A stretch of 64,000 nucleotides of DNA from Borreliella valaisiana VS116 (GCF_000170955.2 NZ_ABCY02000001.1:186001-250000), one strand, 5' to 3'. Shown: positions 45,884 through 56,560, counted from the first letter of the stretch. The notes: generated by a model from the sequence alone, not told the origin. Made by a program: numbers and translations.

Positions 45884-46585
45884 ATGCTAAATCCAAGAAC
45901 AATAAAAGTAACTTTTGTGTTAATATCTACATTAATGATTTTTAACGGATGTGCAAAAAAAACTACCAAAATCAATTTTAAAGATATTAACTCAAATAGC
46001 AACGAAATGAATTCTTTAATAATAAATTCAATGAGTTCAAAAGAAGAATCAAAATTTTATGAATACAATATTAGAATACCCAAGCTAATAATTGAAGGAA
46101 AAGAAAAGGGAAATCTTGAAGAATTTAATACTGAGCTTAACGAATATGTAAGTCAAATTGTAGCAAGACTTGATATTGTTAGTAACGAGCTTAAACCTGA
46201 GGACAAAAAATTTAGCTTAAAAATAGACTATGAAATTCACTATGGGTACAACACTTATACAATAATACTTATTGCAACTCAAGAAATACATAATAGTCCT
46301 ATTACAAATTACAGAACCTATTACATTCAAGATAACGGACATTATATTTATAACATTGACGACATAATTAAAACAGATGAAGCATTCCCATTTTTTATAA
46401 AAAAAATTAAAGAAAAAATTTTACCTAACGAATTATTATTTGATTTACAGCAAGCAGTAATTTACTTTGAAAACAAAAAAATTATTATTAAATTTCCAGA
46501 ATACACATTTAAACTGGACGATACAGAGGAGCTACAAAACATATTTGAATTTAATGCAAGCGAAATAGAACAATTTGTAAAATAA
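45884..46585 (+). CDS. Putative lipoprotein with RsiV/DUF3298-like fold
   Basis: A 233-residue product with a signal ending LMIFNGC (Cys23 likely lipidated). The mature part has a pattern like DUF4163/DUF3298 proteins (RsiV, PdaC ectodomain): YNIRIPKLIIEGKEKGNLEEFNTELNEYVSQ, then long beta strands, and YYIQDNGHYIYNIDDII with FPFFIKKIKEKIL. In that family the last part reads GxxxtLdDlf. Assignment is by pattern only. GGGAG precedes the ATG, and TATAAT at 45832-45837 may be its -10. The M16 peptidase gene follows after 15 bases. Confidence 0.8.
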   Translation: MLNPRTIKVTFVLISTLMIFNGCAKKTTKINFKDINSNSNEMNSLIINSMSSKEESKFYEYNIRIPKLIIEGKEKGNLEEFNTELNEYVSQIVARLDIVSNELKPEDKKFSLKIDYEIHYGYNTYTIILIATQEIHNSPITNYRTYYIQDNGHYIYNIDDIIKTDEAFPFFIKKIKEKILPNELLFDLQQAVIYFENKKIIIKFPEYTFKLDDTEELQNIFEFNASEIEQFVK

Positions 46586-46600
46586 GGATTAAAACCATAA

Positions 46601-49519
46601 ATGAAAAGGAAAAAAATTTTTAAGCTAATTTCAAAAACTTATTTAGAAGAATATGATGCAGAAGGATCTTATTTTAAACACAACAGCGGTCTTGAAGTAT
46701 TTCACTTAAAAAGTGATTCTTTTAAAGAACATGCATTTTGCATAGCTTTCAAGACAATACCTTCAAACAATACCGGGGTTGCACATGTTTTAGAACATAC
46801 AATTTTTTGTGGTTCTAACAAATATAAAATAAAAGATCCATTTCTTTATCTATTAAAGGGGAGTCTAAACACATTTTTAAATGCAATGACATTCCCAGAC
46901 AAAACCATCTACCCAGCAGCATCAACAATCGAAAAAGACTATTTTAATTTATTTCATATCTATGCCGATTCTATATTTCACCCGCTGCTTAAAAAAGAAT
47001 CATTTATGCAAGAAGGATACAATATAAATCCAAAAGATTTTAAAGTATCTGGAATTGTTTTTAATGAAATGAAAGGTAGCTACTCAAATAAAAATTCTCT
47101 AATCAACGAAATAGTAAGTAGTTCTCTTTTTGAAGAAGGAGCATATAAATACGATTCGGGTGGAATTCCAACAAATATTATTGATCTTACCTATGAAAGT
47201 TTTTTAGATTTTTATAAAAAATACTATACACTTGAAAACTGCAAAATATTTTTATGTGGGAATACTCAGACTGAAAAAAATCTAAATTTCATTGAAAAAT
47301 ATATAATAAGGCCTTATAAAAAAGAAAAAAGCAATGTTAATATTGAAATAGAAAACGTTAAAAGATGGGAAAAAGGAAAAAAATTAACATACAAAATTCC
47401 TAAAGAAAACGATAATACTCTTGGAGGGGTATACACAATAAATTGGCTTTGCACAGAAATTAACAACATTGAAGACAGTATTGGTCTTGAAATTCTCTCA
47501 GAAATACTCTTGGATGATTCTTGTTCATTCACAATCAATATCTTAAAAAGCGGGATTGGCGAAGATATAGCTCACGTTAGCGGAATCAATACGGATTTAA
47601 AAGAATCCATTTTTTCATTTGGGCTTCAAAATGTTGTTGAAAAAAAAGAAAAAGAATTTAAAAATTTAATTTTTAGTGAGCTTAAAAATTTAGTAAAAAA
47701 TAAAATTCCAAAAGAGCTAATAAAAGGAATTCTTTTTGGCTACGAATTTGCTCTAAAAGAAGAAAAAGGGCAAAATTTCCCCATTGCTTTAATGATAAAA
47801 AGTTTTAAAGGATGGCTAAATGGCATGCATCCAATCAAAACATTGCAAACAAGCTACTATATAAATGAAATTACAAATAAATTAGAAAAAGGAATTGATT
47901 ACTTCGAAAATTTAATCGAAAAATATTTAATACTTAACAATCATTACACATTAATAAGCTTTATTCCATCACATGATACAGAAAAAGAAATGGAAGAAGA
48001 AATTGAAAAAAAATTAATGACAAAGGAAATTGAAATTAAACAAAATCCAGAAGAATTTTTACAATTTAAAAAAGACTATAATCAGTTTAAAAAATACCAA
48101 AATAAAAAGGATTCTAAAGCAGATATAGCAAAACTTCCTTTACTAAAAATAGAAGATTTACCAAAACAAATAGAAAAAAGTTTAGATCTTAATGAAATAA
48201 AAGAACTAAATTTACATTCTTTTAAATTTAAAAATAACAATATTTTTAATGTAAACTTATTTTTTAAACTAAATTTTTTAGAAAAAGAAGATTATATATA
48301 CCTATCTTTATTCAAAAGAGCTCTCCAAGATTTATCTACAAGAAACTATTCTTACATAGATATTAACAATAAAATCCAAAATACTTTAGGACAAATAAAT
48401 ATATCTGAAAATTACGACGAAAATATTAATGAAAACATTTTAAATTCATTTAATATTAGCTTTAAATCTTTTAACCATAAGGTTAAAGAATCATTTGAAC
48501 TGATCAAAGAAATTTTAATTAATATTAACTTCCATGATTATGAGAGGTTAAAAGAAATAACACTAAGCTTAAAAAACGATTTTAAATCTTTATTAATTCC
48601 CAAAGGACATCTTTTGGCAATATTAAGGTCCAAATCAAAGCTAAAATTAAATGAATATTTAAAAGAATTACAAAATGGAATAACAGGTAGAGAATTTTGG
48701 CAAAAAATAAAAATTGATACAGAGTCTTTAAAAGAAATCGCAAATAAATTAGACAATCTAAAAAATAAAATAATTTTAAAAAACAATCTATCTGCGCTAA
48801 TAATGGGAAACACTGACGATATTCTTAAAACCTTGGAAAATGAATTTTTTAATCTAAAAGAAAACCTAAAAGAAAATAATTATTACGATGGATTGCTCAA
48901 TATCGAGACAAACAACAAAACATTAAAAGAAATAATAATTATCCAATCAAAAGTAGCTTTCAATGCCATATGTTTTCCTACTTACAAAATCAACGATGAG
49001 AATTATCCAAAAGCAAATTTTTTAGAGCATATATTAAGAAGTGGAATTTTTTGGGAAAAAATAAGGGTAATAGGCGGTGCATACGGAGCAAGCGCATCGA
49101 TTGCTAACGGAATTTTCTCTTTTGCATCCTACAGAGACCCTAATTTTATTAAAACGTACCAGGCTTTCGAAAACTCTTTAGAAGAATTAGTTAATAATAA
49201 AATGACAAATGAAGAGATTTATACCTACTTAATAGGTTTAATAGGAAACAATATCTATGTAAAAACTAAAGCTACAGAAGCTTTGCAAAGCTATAGAAGA
49301 AAAATGTTAAATATTAGTGATAGTTTAAGACAAGCCATTCGAGATGCCTACTTTACAATTACACCCCAAGATATTAAAGAAACATCCGAAAAGATTCTAA
49401 CACAATTAAAACAACACAATAGCATTGCATCTTTAGTAAATAACCAAACATATGAAGAAGAAAAAAACAATCTGGAAAAATTAATAGGAAAAGAATATAA
49501 CGTAAAAAAAATTTATTAA
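46601..49519 (+). CDS. M16C zinc metallopeptidase (PreP/presequence-protease-like)
   Basis: Large clam-shell M16C peptidases degrade peptides of limited size. The 972-residue product has the inverted zinc motif HVLEH (in VAHVLEHTIFCGSNKYKIKDPF), LNAMTFPDKTIYPAAS, and the third ligand region GIVFNEMKGSYS; the C-terminal half ends with a second, inactive M16 domain (ILRSGIFWEKIRVIGGAYGASASI). There is no signal peptide, so it is probably cytoplasmic. It follows the lipoprotein gene by 15 bases. By position it matches B31 BB0228 (from memory). Confidence 0.93.
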   Translation: MKRKKIFKLISKTYLEEYDAEGSYFKHNSGLEVFHLKSDSFKEHAFCIAFKTIPSNNTGVAHVLEHTIFCGSNKYKIKDPFLYLLKGSLNTFLNAMTFPDKTIYPAASTIEKDYFNLFHIYADSIFHPLLKKESFMQEGYNINPKDFKVSGIVFNEMKGSYSNKNSLINEIVSSSLFEEGAYKYDSGGIPTNIIDLTYESFLDFYKKYYTLENCKIFLCGNTQTEKNLNFIEKYIIRPYKKEKSNVNIEIENVKRWEKGKKLTYKIPKENDNTLGGVYTINWLCTEINNIEDSIGLEILSEILLDDSCSFTINILKSGIGEDIAHVSGINTDLKESIFSFGLQNVVEKKEKEFKNLIFSELKNLVKNKIPKELIKGILFGYEFALKEEKGQNFPIALMIKSFKGWLNGMHPIKTLQTSYYINEITNKLEKGIDYFENLIEKYLILNNHYTLISFIPSHDTEKEMEEEIEKKLMTKEIEIKQNPEEFLQFKKDYNQFKKYQNKKDSKADIAKLPLLKIEDLPKQIEKSLDLNEIKELNLHSFKFKNNNIFNVNLFFKLNFLEKEDYIYLSLFKRALQDLSTRNYSYIDINNKIQNTLGQINISENYDENINENILNSFNISFKSFNHKVKESFELIKEILININFHDYERLKEITLSLKNDFKSLLIPKGHLLAILRSKSKLKLNEYLKELQNGITGREFWQKIKIDTESLKEIANKLDNLKNKIILKNNLSALIMGNTDDILKTLENEFFNLKENLKENNYYDGLLNIETNNKTLKEIIIIQSKVAFNAICFPTYKINDENYPKANFLEHILRSGIFWEKIRVIGGAYGASASIANGIFSFASYRDPNFIKTYQAFENSLEELVNNKMTNEEIYTYLIGLIGNNIYVKTKATEALQSYRRKMLNISDSLRQAIRDAYFTITPQDIKETSEKILTQLKQHNSIASLVNNQTYEEEKNNLEKLIGKEYNVKKIY

Positions 49520-49565
49520 TACTTTCTCAAAATCTCATGCAAAAAACTAATAAATTTTTAAATTT

Positions 49566-49811
49566 TTAGGACTTTTTATACCTTTTATTAAATTTATCAA
49601 TTCTTCCTGCAGCATCAACAAACTTTTGTTGACCAGTATAAAAAGGATGTGATTTACTTGTAATCTCCACAGTAATCAGTGGATATTCCTTTCCATCAAT
49701 ATATTTAATAGTTTCCTTTGAATTTAAAGTAGACCTGGTTAAAAACATTGCTCCATTTGATCCGTCTTTAAATACAACTAAATTATTTTTAGGATGTATA
49801 TCTTTTTTCAT
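49566..49811 (-). CDS. rpmE: 50S ribosomal protein L31 type B (zinc-free)
   Basis: An 81-residue L31 with MKKDIHPKN at the start and [25 protein letters not shown] at the end. It lacks the CxxC zinc ligands of type A and has the longer type B insertion (EITSKSH). AAGGAAGG precedes the ATG. A TTGACA-17-TAAACT promoter lies in the gap after rho and overlaps a perfect hairpin. Confidence 0.95.
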   Translation of the reverse strand: MKKDIHPKNNLVVFKDGSNGAMFLTRSTLNSKETIKYIDGKEYPLITVEITSKSHPFYTGQQKFVDAAGRIDKFNKRYKKS

Positions 49812-49842
49812 AAAACCTTCCTTTTAACCTTCACTAAAGTTT

Positions 49843-49873
49843 AATTGACATTAGAAATAATGTCAATTTTTTT
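49843..49873 (+). terminator. Perfect 11-bp hairpin with GAAA loop and T7, rpmE / rho gap
   Basis: AATTGACATTA (49843-49853), GAAA, TAATGTCAATT (49858-49868), with T7 (49867-49873). In the plus direction this is a strong intrinsic-terminator shape, yet no plus-strand gene ends here; the nearest is the M16 peptidase 324 bases away. On the minus strand the right arm supplies TTGACA (49866-49861), 17 bases before TAAACT (49843-49838), a candidate rpmE promoter. Confidence 0.55.
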
Positions 49874-51419
49874 AATTACCATTACTCATTGTCTTTAAAA
49901 AGATCTCATTATTTTTGCTTTTTTTCATCTTTTCTATCAGAACTTCAACTCCCTCATAATCATCAACACCTCCTAATATTCTTCTAATAAGCAAAATCTT
50001 AGAGCGCTCCTCTTCACTAAGAAGTAACTCTTCTTTTCTGGTGCCTGACTTTTTAATATTAATAGCAGGGAAAAGTCTTCTGTCTGCCAAACTTCTATCA
50101 AGAATTAATTCCATATTACCGGTACTTTTAAATTCTTCAAAAATAACTTCATCCATTTTACTACCAGTATCAACCAAAGCAGTAGCTATAATAGTCAAAC
50201 TTCCCCCTTCTTCAATATTTCTAGCAGATCCAAAAAACCTCTTTGGCTTATGAAGAGCATTAGAATCTACTCCGCCTGATAAAATTTTACCAGAAGTTGG
50301 CATAGTTTGATTATATGCCCTTGCAAGCCTTGTAATAGAATCAAGCAAAATAACAACATCTTTTTTGTTTTCAACAAGCCTTTTTGCCTTTTCAATAACC
50401 ATCTCTGCTACCTGCACGTGCCTACTAGCCTGCTCATCAAAATTAGATGCAATCACTTCGCCTTTAACACTACGAATCATATCTGTAACTTCTTCTGGTC
50501 TCTCATCAATAAGCAATATCATCAAAATAACATCCGAATAATTGGTAGTTATTGCGTTAGCTATTTTTTGAAGCAAAGTGGTCTTTCCCGCTTTTGGAGG
50601 GGACACTATTAAAGCCCTTTGTCCCTTACCTATAGGTGAAAAAAGATTAATAAGCCTTGTAGAAATATTGCAATTTTCATATTCAAGATTCAATTTAATA
50701 TTAGGATAAAGAGGGGTTAAATTATCAAAAGGTATTCTGTTTTGAGCAAACGTAGGATCTTGATTATTAATAGATTTAATTTTAACCATGGCAAAAAATC
50801 TCTCACCATCCCTAGGCGATCTAATTTGACCATATAAAATATCACCTGTCCTTAAATTAAAAAGTCTAATCTGAGAAGGAGAAACATAAACATCATTACC
50901 TCCTGAAAGATAAGAATTTGATGCAGTTCTCAAAAATCCATAGCCATCACTAAGTACATCAAGCACACCTGTAAATAAAACATTAATATTATTTTCACTT
51001 AATATTTTCACCAATAAAAATATTAATTCGGTTTTTTTCATTGTTACAGCAATAGTATGATTGGTTCCAAGACCTTCAACAATTTTTCTAACCTCTGTAA
51101 TTGGCTTGTCATAAAGTTTTTCAACCTCTAAATAATCTTTTCCATTAAAAAACTTAATGATATTGCTTTGCTCTAAAGTTTTAATGTTATTTTCTAAGCC
51201 CGAAGCAGGAATATCATAATCAAATTCAGAAAATACTACACCATTTGAATCCTTTGCACTACTTAAATCTGAAGATTTTGTCACGTTAGATGCAGAATCC
51301 TTTTTGGCAACAACTTTAACCACTTTTTTTTTCAAATTATCTTCAATCTTAAACTCTTTAGAAACATCCAACCGCCTTACTTCACTTTCTAAATCAAATC
51401 CACCATTTTTTTTATCCAT
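49872..51419 (-). CDS. rho: Transcription termination factor Rho
   Basis: A hexameric RNA helicase that ends transcription. The 515-residue product has an N-terminal low-complexity extension (about 1-75, Lys/Ser/Asp-rich). The RNA-binding cold-shock domain follows ([35 protein letters not shown]), then the ATPase core with Walker [40 protein letters not shown] and [20 protein letters not shown]. It is followed in the same direction by rpmE. Confidence 0.97.
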   Translation of the reverse strand: MDKKNGGFDLESEVRRLDVSKEFKIEDNLKKKVVKVVAKKDSASNVTKSSDLSSAKDSNGVVFSEFDYDIPASGLENNIKTLEQSNIIKFFNGKDYLEVEKLYDKPITEVRKIVEGLGTNHTIAVTMKKTELIFLLVKILSENNINVLFTGVLDVLSDGYGFLRTASNSYLSGGNDVYVSPSQIRLFNLRTGDILYGQIRSPRDGERFFAMVKIKSINNQDPTFAQNRIPFDNLTPLYPNIKLNLEYENCNISTRLINLFSPIGKGQRALIVSPPKAGKTTLLQKIANAITTNYSDVILMILLIDERPEEVTDMIRSVKGEVIASNFDEQASRHVQVAEMVIEKAKRLVENKKDVVILLDSITRLARAYNQTMPTSGKILSGGVDSNALHKPKRFFGSARNIEEGGSLTIIATALVDTGSKMDEVIFEEFKSTGNMELILDRSLADRRLFPAINIKKSGTRKEELLLSEEERSKILLIRRILGGVDDYEGVEVLIEKMKKSKNNEIFLKTMSNGN

Positions 51420-51498
51420 AATTTCCTCTACGAATTAAATTTTTGAGAAAGGATTTTATAAAAATCTACTTATTATTAATTAATAAAAAATACCGACC

Positions 51499-51906
51499 CT
51501 ATTGTAAAGTATCTTTTATTTGTGAAACGGTGAAAGAAAACAAATCTACAATTTCATTAGATTTTATCATTTCACACTTACCATCAAAAATTATATTATC
51601 ATTAATAAATATTTTTTTTGTCTTTACATCCCCATATATTTTACAACCACTGTTTAAATAAACTTTACTAGCAGCATTTACATTGCCCTTCAAAATTCCT
51701 TCTAGTATTAATGTATCACAAATTACCACATCGGTGATAACCTTACTGTTCTTACCAATAAAAAGCACACCCCCTTTCGAAGATATTTCACCCTCAAAAG
51801 AAGAATCGAGATACAAAGTTCCTTCAAATTTTAATTTTCCTCTAAAAGTTAAACTAGAATCCAGTTTACAGTCCCATTTATAAGAATCTACCAAATTAAC
51901 CGGCAT
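51499..51906 (-). CDS. Bactofilin-family cytoskeletal protein
   Basis: Bactofilins form beta-helical filaments that organise cell shape or envelope synthesis. The 135-residue product is a right-handed beta-helix by pattern, with six-residue periodicity of hydrophobic and Gly positions: FRGKLKFEGTLYLDSSFEGEISSKGGVLFIGKNSKVITDVVICDTLILEGILKGNV. It starts directly after the hbb stop with no spacer, in a minus-strand run with hbb and rho, so it is probably co-transcribed. Confidence 0.9.
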   Translation of the reverse strand: MPVNLVDSYKWDCKLDSSLTFRGKLKFEGTLYLDSSFEGEISSKGGVLFIGKNSKVITDVVICDTLILEGILKGNVNAASKVYLNSGCKIYGDVKTKKIFINDNIIFDGKCEMIKSNEIVDLFSFTVSQIKDTLQ

Positions 51907-52233
51907 TTAACCTTTAATACCCCACACTCTCTCTTTTAAATCTTTGCCTGGACGAAAATATGCAACATGATGATCTAAAACCTTAACATATTCCCCTGTT
52001 TGAGGATTGCGAGCATTTAAACGTCCCTTTCTTTTTCTAACTTCAAATGTACCAAAAGATCTAAACTCAATAACATTATTCGAACAAAGATTACTCTTAA
52101 GCTCTTCAAAAAAAGCATCTATTACAAGTCTTATGTATTTTTTTTCTAATTTTAGATTATTATTCCTAATATTCAAAGATATTTGATCAACAATATCTGA
52201 CTTAGTAATCTTTGGTCTTCTTGGAAAAGACAT
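51907..52233 (-). CDS. hbb: HU/IHF-family DNA-bending protein Hbb
   Basis: The main known HU-like protein of Borrelia. The 108-residue product has the family pattern, [67 protein letters not shown], including the beta-arm RNPQTGE with its proline that intercalates into DNA. An extra N-terminal stretch of about 15 residues ([12 protein letters not shown]) precedes helix 1. It lies between rpsT (12-base gap) and the bactofilin (0-base gap). Confidence 0.96.
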   Translation of the reverse strand: MSFPRRPKITKSDIVDQISLNIRNNNLKLEKKYIRLVIDAFFEELKSNLCSNNVIEFRSFGTFEVRKRKGRLNARNPQTGEYVKVLDHHVAYFRPGKDLKERVWGIKG

Positions 52234-52245
52234 AAACTAATTTCC

Positions 52246-52503
52246 TTACTTTAACAGCAAAACATTTAAACGAGATTTTTTTCTAGCGGCCTTATTTTTA
52301 TGAATTATTCGCTTTCTAGCAGCAGTGTCTAGTTTTTTTGCAACAAACTTAAAAAATTCAATAGCTTCGTCTTTCTTACCCGCTTTAATCAAGTTGATAC
52401 AGCGTTTTTCTATTGTTTTTAATTCACTTTTTACACTTACATTTCTAATCTTTCTTTTTAAATTTTGACGAGAGCGCTTCAATGCAGATGCATTTTTTCT
52501 CAA
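52246..52503 (-). CDS. rpsT: 30S ribosomal protein S20
   Basis: An 85-residue basic helical protein: NASALKRSRQNLKRKIRNVSVKSELKTIEKRC, then KLDTAARKRIIHKNKAARKKSRLNVLL, the S20 signature. It binds 16S rRNA. It heads the rpsT-hbb-bactofilin-rho run on the minus strand. Confidence 0.97.
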   Translation of the reverse strand: MRKNASALKRSRQNLKRKIRNVSVKSELKTIEKRCINLIKAGKKDEAIEFFKFVAKKLDTAARKRIIHKNKAARKKSRLNVLLLK

Positions 52504-52572
52504 GTGATACTCCTTAATTTATTAAACAATGAATTTAATATACCAACTAATTTAAATATAGTCAATCAAAGC

Positions 52573-53400
52573 TTAAGTTAATTCAGTATTATAATTCTGA
52601 TTAATATATTCAAAAACCTTTTGCATGGAATAAGAAATTTTTTTATTCAAAATATATACTTTTTTTGCCGAATGATTCCCTTTATAAGAAAAACATAAAT
52701 AATTTTTATTGTTAAATTCAAATTCTCTGGTAATAAAAATTTTTTCAAAAAATTCATAAAAATAAATTTCACCTTTAAAGATTTTTCTTTCATAAATTGA
52801 ATCTTTTCTAAATTCATAAAATAACACTACATTACTAATAACCAAAAAATCACCTAACAAAACTTTAATGTCAATAAAACAAATAAATAAAAAAATGAAT
52901 ATATTGCTTAATGAAATATAATAAACTAATAAACTAATTATAATACGAGCTAAAAACATGCAAAGATAGGCATAAGACAAATAATATCTTATTGGAAAAT
53001 TTTCCAATTTTGAAATAAACAAATCTTTTCTTTGTAATTTAAGCTCTTTGAATAATTCACTTGAACCATTGCCTATCAAAAAACAAATCTTAATCTTTTT
53101 TTTATTTTTTAATTTTAAAATCAAAACATTGTCTGTCAATCTTTTTTCAAACGAAATAATGTCATTAAAATCAAAATTATAACTTAAAAAATTACTCTTA
53201 TAATAAATCTTAGATCCCTTAAAAGAAATAGAACAAAAATATCTTAAATAAAAAAGAATTACAAAAAAATTTACTAAAAGAAGCCCCAGAACAAAGTAAA
53301 AAAAATTTGTATCATACAAAAATAAATAAAGCAAACAAATTGAAATATTGAAAACAAACAAGCTAATTAATTTTATATTATTGAAAAATAAATTACCCAT
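52573..53400 (-). CDS. Membrane protein of unknown function with PH-like segments
   Basis: A 275-residue product with two pairs of membrane helices (about 10-50 and 140-190), each followed by a strand-rich soluble stretch (ISFKGSKIYYKSNFLSYNFDFNDIISFEKR and VVLFYEFRKDSIYERKIFKGEIYFYEFFEKIFITREFEFNNKNY). This helix-pair plus beta-domain layout recalls bacterial PH-domain (bPH2/YdbT-like) proteins, but the match is only architectural. It lies 14 bases after ychF, in the same direction. Confidence 0.7.
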   Translation of the reverse strand: MGNLFFNNIKLISLFVFNISICLLYLFLYDTNFFYFVLGLLLVNFFVILFYLRYFCSISFKGSKIYYKSNFLSYNFDFNDIISFEKRLTDNVLILKLKNKKKIKICFLIGNGSSELFKELKLQRKDLFISKLENFPIRYYLSYAYLCMFLARIIISLLVYYISLSNIFIFLFICFIDIKVLLGDFLVISNVVLFYEFRKDSIYERKIFKGEIYFYEFFEKIFITREFEFNNKNYLCFSYKGNHSAKKVYILNKKISYSMQKVFEYINQNYNTELT

Positions 53401-53414
53401 AATATAAAATAAAT

Positions 53415-54521
53415 CTAAACATTAAATTTAAAAAAGATTACATCTCCATCTCTTACCAGGTATTCTTTACCTTCAATTCTAACAAGTCCTTTCTCTTTTA
53501 GTTTTTGAACACTTTGAAATTTAAACAAATCCTCACAAGAATAAACTTCTGCTTTAATAAAACCCCTCTCAAAGTCACTATGAATTATTCCAGCAGCTTT
53601 AGGAGCTTTCGTACCCTGTTTAAATGTCCAAGCTCTAACTTCTTGCAAACCTGCTGTAAAATAAGTTCTAAGCCCCAAAGTATAATAGGCTTTTTTTATC
53701 AAATTACTAAGACCGCTATCATTTATTCCAAATAATTCTAACATTTCATTTTTATAAGATATATCCTTTATTCCAGCAAGCTCGGCTTCAATTTTGGCAC
53801 ATAATATTAAAAAATCATTTTCTTCTTTCAAAGCAATATTTTTTACAATATCTGTATATTTATTGCCACTAAGTGAATTTTCATCGACATTACAAACATA
53901 CAAAACTTTTTTAAAAGTCAAAAGATTTAACGTTCTAATAAAATTGTATTCGAAATCATCAAATTCAAACTCAATAGCAGGATTCATATTGCTTAAATGA
54001 TCTTCAAGTCTTTTTAGCATTAAAACAATTGCCTTAGAAGATTCACTAATTTTTTTATCAGTGCTTTTAACATTTTTTTCTTGCTTTTGAAGGCTTTTTT
54101 GAACAGTTTCAAGATCTGATAGACAAAGCTCAATATTGATTGTGGTTATATCTTTCTCAGGATTAATCTCATTATTAATATGAATAACTTCTTTTTCTTC
54201 AAAGCATCTTACAACATGAACAATAAGAGAAACTTCGCGAATATTAGCCAAAAATTTATTACCAAGTCCTTCACCTGTTGATGCTCCTTTAACAAGACCT
54301 GCAATATCCACAAATTCCATAACAGCAGGAATAATCTTTTGTGGAACAATACACCCTGCAATTTTCAAAAGCCTTTCATCAGGAATCTCTACTATCCCTA
54401 CATTTGGCTCAATAGTACAAAAAGGATAATTAGCAATCTCAACTTTAGATGATGTCAACGATGCAAATAAAGTAGATTTGCCCACATTGGGAAGTCCCAC
54501 AATTCCTGCATTAAGTTTCAT
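53415..54521 (-). CDS. ychF: Ribosome-binding ATPase/GTPase YchF (Obg family)
   Basis: A P-loop NTPase that associates with ribosomes and is linked to oxidative-stress responses. The 368-residue product has G1 [18 protein letters not shown], the switch region [22 protein letters not shown]3 [27 protein letters not shown], the coiled-coil insertion, and a C-terminal TGS domain ([38 protein letters not shown]). Asn-Val-Asp-Glu replaces the NKxD guanine motif, as in ATP-preferring YchF. Confidence 0.96.
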   Translation of the reverse strand: MKLNAGIVGLPNVGKSTLFASLTSSKVEIANYPFCTIEPNVGIVEIPDERLLKIAGCIVPQKIIPAVMEFVDIAGLVKGASTGEGLGNKFLANIREVSLIVHVVRCFEEKEVIHINNEINPEKDITTINIELCLSDLETVQKSLQKQEKNVKSTDKKISESSKAIVLMLKRLEDHLSNMNPAIEFEFDDFEYNFIRTLNLLTFKKVLYVCNVDENSLSGNKYTDIVKNIALKEENDFLILCAKIEAELAGIKDISYKNEMLELFGINDSGLSNLIKKAYYTLGLRTYFTAGLQEVRAWTFKQGTKAPKAAGIIHSDFERGFIKAEVYSCEDLFKFQSVQKLKEKGLVRIEGKEYLVRDGDVIFFKFNV

Positions 54522-54553
54522 ATCTTAAACCCTTAATAAAATTAAAAAGCAAT

Positions 54554-56560
54554 CTAATTAATAAAATATGCAAACTCTCCCCTTCCTGTCTGTTGATTCA
54601 TATTTACCTCAACAGATAAATTAAAATATTTATTAGGCTCTTGAGGACCTGGATAATAATATTCTAGCAAATAAGTACCTGTTTTTTGTTCTAAAATTAA
54701 ATCATAAACTTTAGATACTCCTTCATAAGACGAAAAAGGAATTATAGCACCACCTGTCTCATTAACTAAATACTGAAGCTTGCTATTAACAGGATCATTG
54801 CCAAATAATATTAAGTAAAACCTTATATCATTATTTTTATAATAGCTTACTATTGTATCTAAAGAGTATTTTTCAAAAGCTTTGCGATTTAAAACACCAC
54901 CACTAAAATAAACTACTGCTCTTCTTGAGCTTTTTGACATAAGCCCAGAACCTGCCAACTTTAAACTAACATCTGTCTTTACCAAATCTGTACTATAAGG
55001 ACCAAGAGAACTTGTATTTCTAATATTATTTGTCAAGCTTTCAATATTATCTATAATAGGCACATTTGTTGCATTTATAAAACTAAAGTTTTTATTTTTT
55101 GACGACTCCATTAAAGCATTTAAACCTACAATTTGATCTAGATCATAATTTTTCATATAAGAAGATTTATCAAAAACAACTGCTATATTAATGTCTTTTG
55201 AAGCATTTACATTGTACGCTACTTTAGGATTGACAATGTAATAATTTTCATTTGCAATTGAAAAATTTTCACTTTTAAGTCCAACAACCGGTAACCCGCT
55301 TTTGCTGCTTACATTAAGCTCAACGTAAATTTTAGGACCTCCAAGTCTAACTATTCTTCTAACATCAACATTTAAACTGTCGTAAAGACTTGAATCACTC
55401 TTGTAAACTGAAACCTTGGCATTATTAAAATCTGAGACAATCATCTGATTATTGGCATCCAAAACAGATGAAGAAATTTTAGAATTCGCTTTATCTGCAT
55501 TTAAAATTTTTGTAATTGTCTTTTTAGCAATATTGTACTTATAAACACCATATTTTGAAGATACTATAACATTGTTACCGGCAAAATCGCTACTAAGACC
55601 CTCTATTCCTTCAATAGAAGTAAAAACTGAATACAAATGATTGCCGCTAGTATCAAAAACTTCAATAGTATTTCTCAAAGAATCTGCAACATAAATATTT
55701 TCATTCAAATAAGTTACACCTGTAGGACCCAAAAGACCCTTGTAACCTGAAGTTCTATAACCAAAATGCAGAATAAAATCGCCATCAAGTCCAAATTTAC
55801 TAACTCTTTTATTTCCCCACTCGCTCACATAAATATAGTTTCTCTTATCAATAGCCATATACTGGGGAGCAAGCAATTCGCCATCTTTTGTGCCTTTTTT
55901 CCCAATAGATTTCCTTTTAACTCCGAGAACTTTGTCGTAAACACCAACTTCATCGCTTGAATAAAGAGTCACATAAAGCAAATTATTAGCTTCAATAACA
56001 TCATAAGGTGATTTTAAATAACTAAATCCATCTTTAACTAAAGTATTAACATTATTATTGACATCAAAATACAATATTTCATTACCTACAAAGTTAGCAG
56101 CATAATATCCACCGTACTTATCAGCCCTCAAAGACGTAATCTGATACCCGTGTGGCCTTTTGTAAATAGAATTATCAAGAGAAGCAACTTTTACAAGTTT
56201 TTTAAAATTAAGTTCGTAATTTGAAAAAATCCCTCTCCTTTGCTCAATAGTAGAAATCAAATGTCTAAGATAGGGAACCTTATAGCCTTGATCTTTTAAA
56301 TTTCTCCATTCCATTAAAGCTTCTTCAACATAACCCAGTCTGTAATAAACATTACCAGTCCAAAAATGATAATCAAGGTTATTAGGATCAAAGCTTAAAA
56401 TTTTTTTAAAAGATAAAAGAGCATCATCATAAATTCCATTATTATAGGAATTAAGAGCCCATTTAAACTCTTCTTGAGCATCTTTATTGGTAACTATTCC
56501 TTGAGCATGCAAACTAAAAATATTTAAAAAAAACAAACCAATAAAAACAAAAGCTAACAT
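54554..56560 (-). CDS. Secreted TPR-NHL-VWA multidomain protein
   Basis: A 668-residue protein with a signal peptide (hydrophobic 3-18, LHAQG). About two TPR units follow (NNGIYDDALLSFKKILSFDPNNLDYHFWTGNVYYRLGYVEEALMEW), then an NHL-type beta-propeller (about 140-390: GTKDGELLAPQYMAIDKRNYIYVSEWGNKRVSKFGLDGDFILHFG and GLLGPTGVTYLNENIYVADSLRNTIEVFDTSGN). The C-terminal part, from about 450, is a VWA-like domain (INIAVVFDKSSYM, with D-x-S-x-Y where the metal site is D-x-S-x-S). It is likely an envelope protein-interaction scaffold. It lies 32 bases upstream of ychF. Confidence 0.88.
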   Translation of the reverse strand: MLAFVFIGLFFLNIFSLHAQGIVTNKDAQEEFKWALNSYNNGIYDDALLSFKKILSFDPNNLDYHFWTGNVYYRLGYVEEALMEWRNLKDQGYKVPYLRHLISTIEQRRGIFSNYELNFKKLVKVASLDNSIYKRPHGYQITSLRADKYGGYYAANFVGNEILYFDVNNNVNTLVKDGFSYLKSPYDVIEANNLLYVTLYSSDEVGVYDKVLGVKRKSIGKKGTKDGELLAPQYMAIDKRNYIYVSEWGNKRVSKFGLDGDFILHFGYRTSGYKGLLGPTGVTYLNENIYVADSLRNTIEVFDTSGNHLYSVFTSIEGIEGLSSDFAGNNVIVSSKYGVYKYNIAKKTITKILNADKANSKISSSVLDANNQMIVSDFNNAKVSVYKSDSSLYDSLNVDVRRIVRLGGPKIYVELNVSSKSGLPVVGLKSENFSIANENYYIVNPKVAYNVNASKDINIAVVFDKSSYMKNYDLDQIVGLNALMESSKNKNFSFINATNVPIIDNIESLTNNIRNTSSLGPYSTDLVKTDVSLKLAGSGLMSKSSRRAVVYFSGGVLNRKAFEKYSLDTIVSYYKNNDIRFYLILFGNDPVNSKLQYLVNETGGAIIPFSSYEGVSKVYDLILEQKTGTYLLEYYYPGPQEPNKYFNLSVEVNMNQQTGRGEFAYFIN

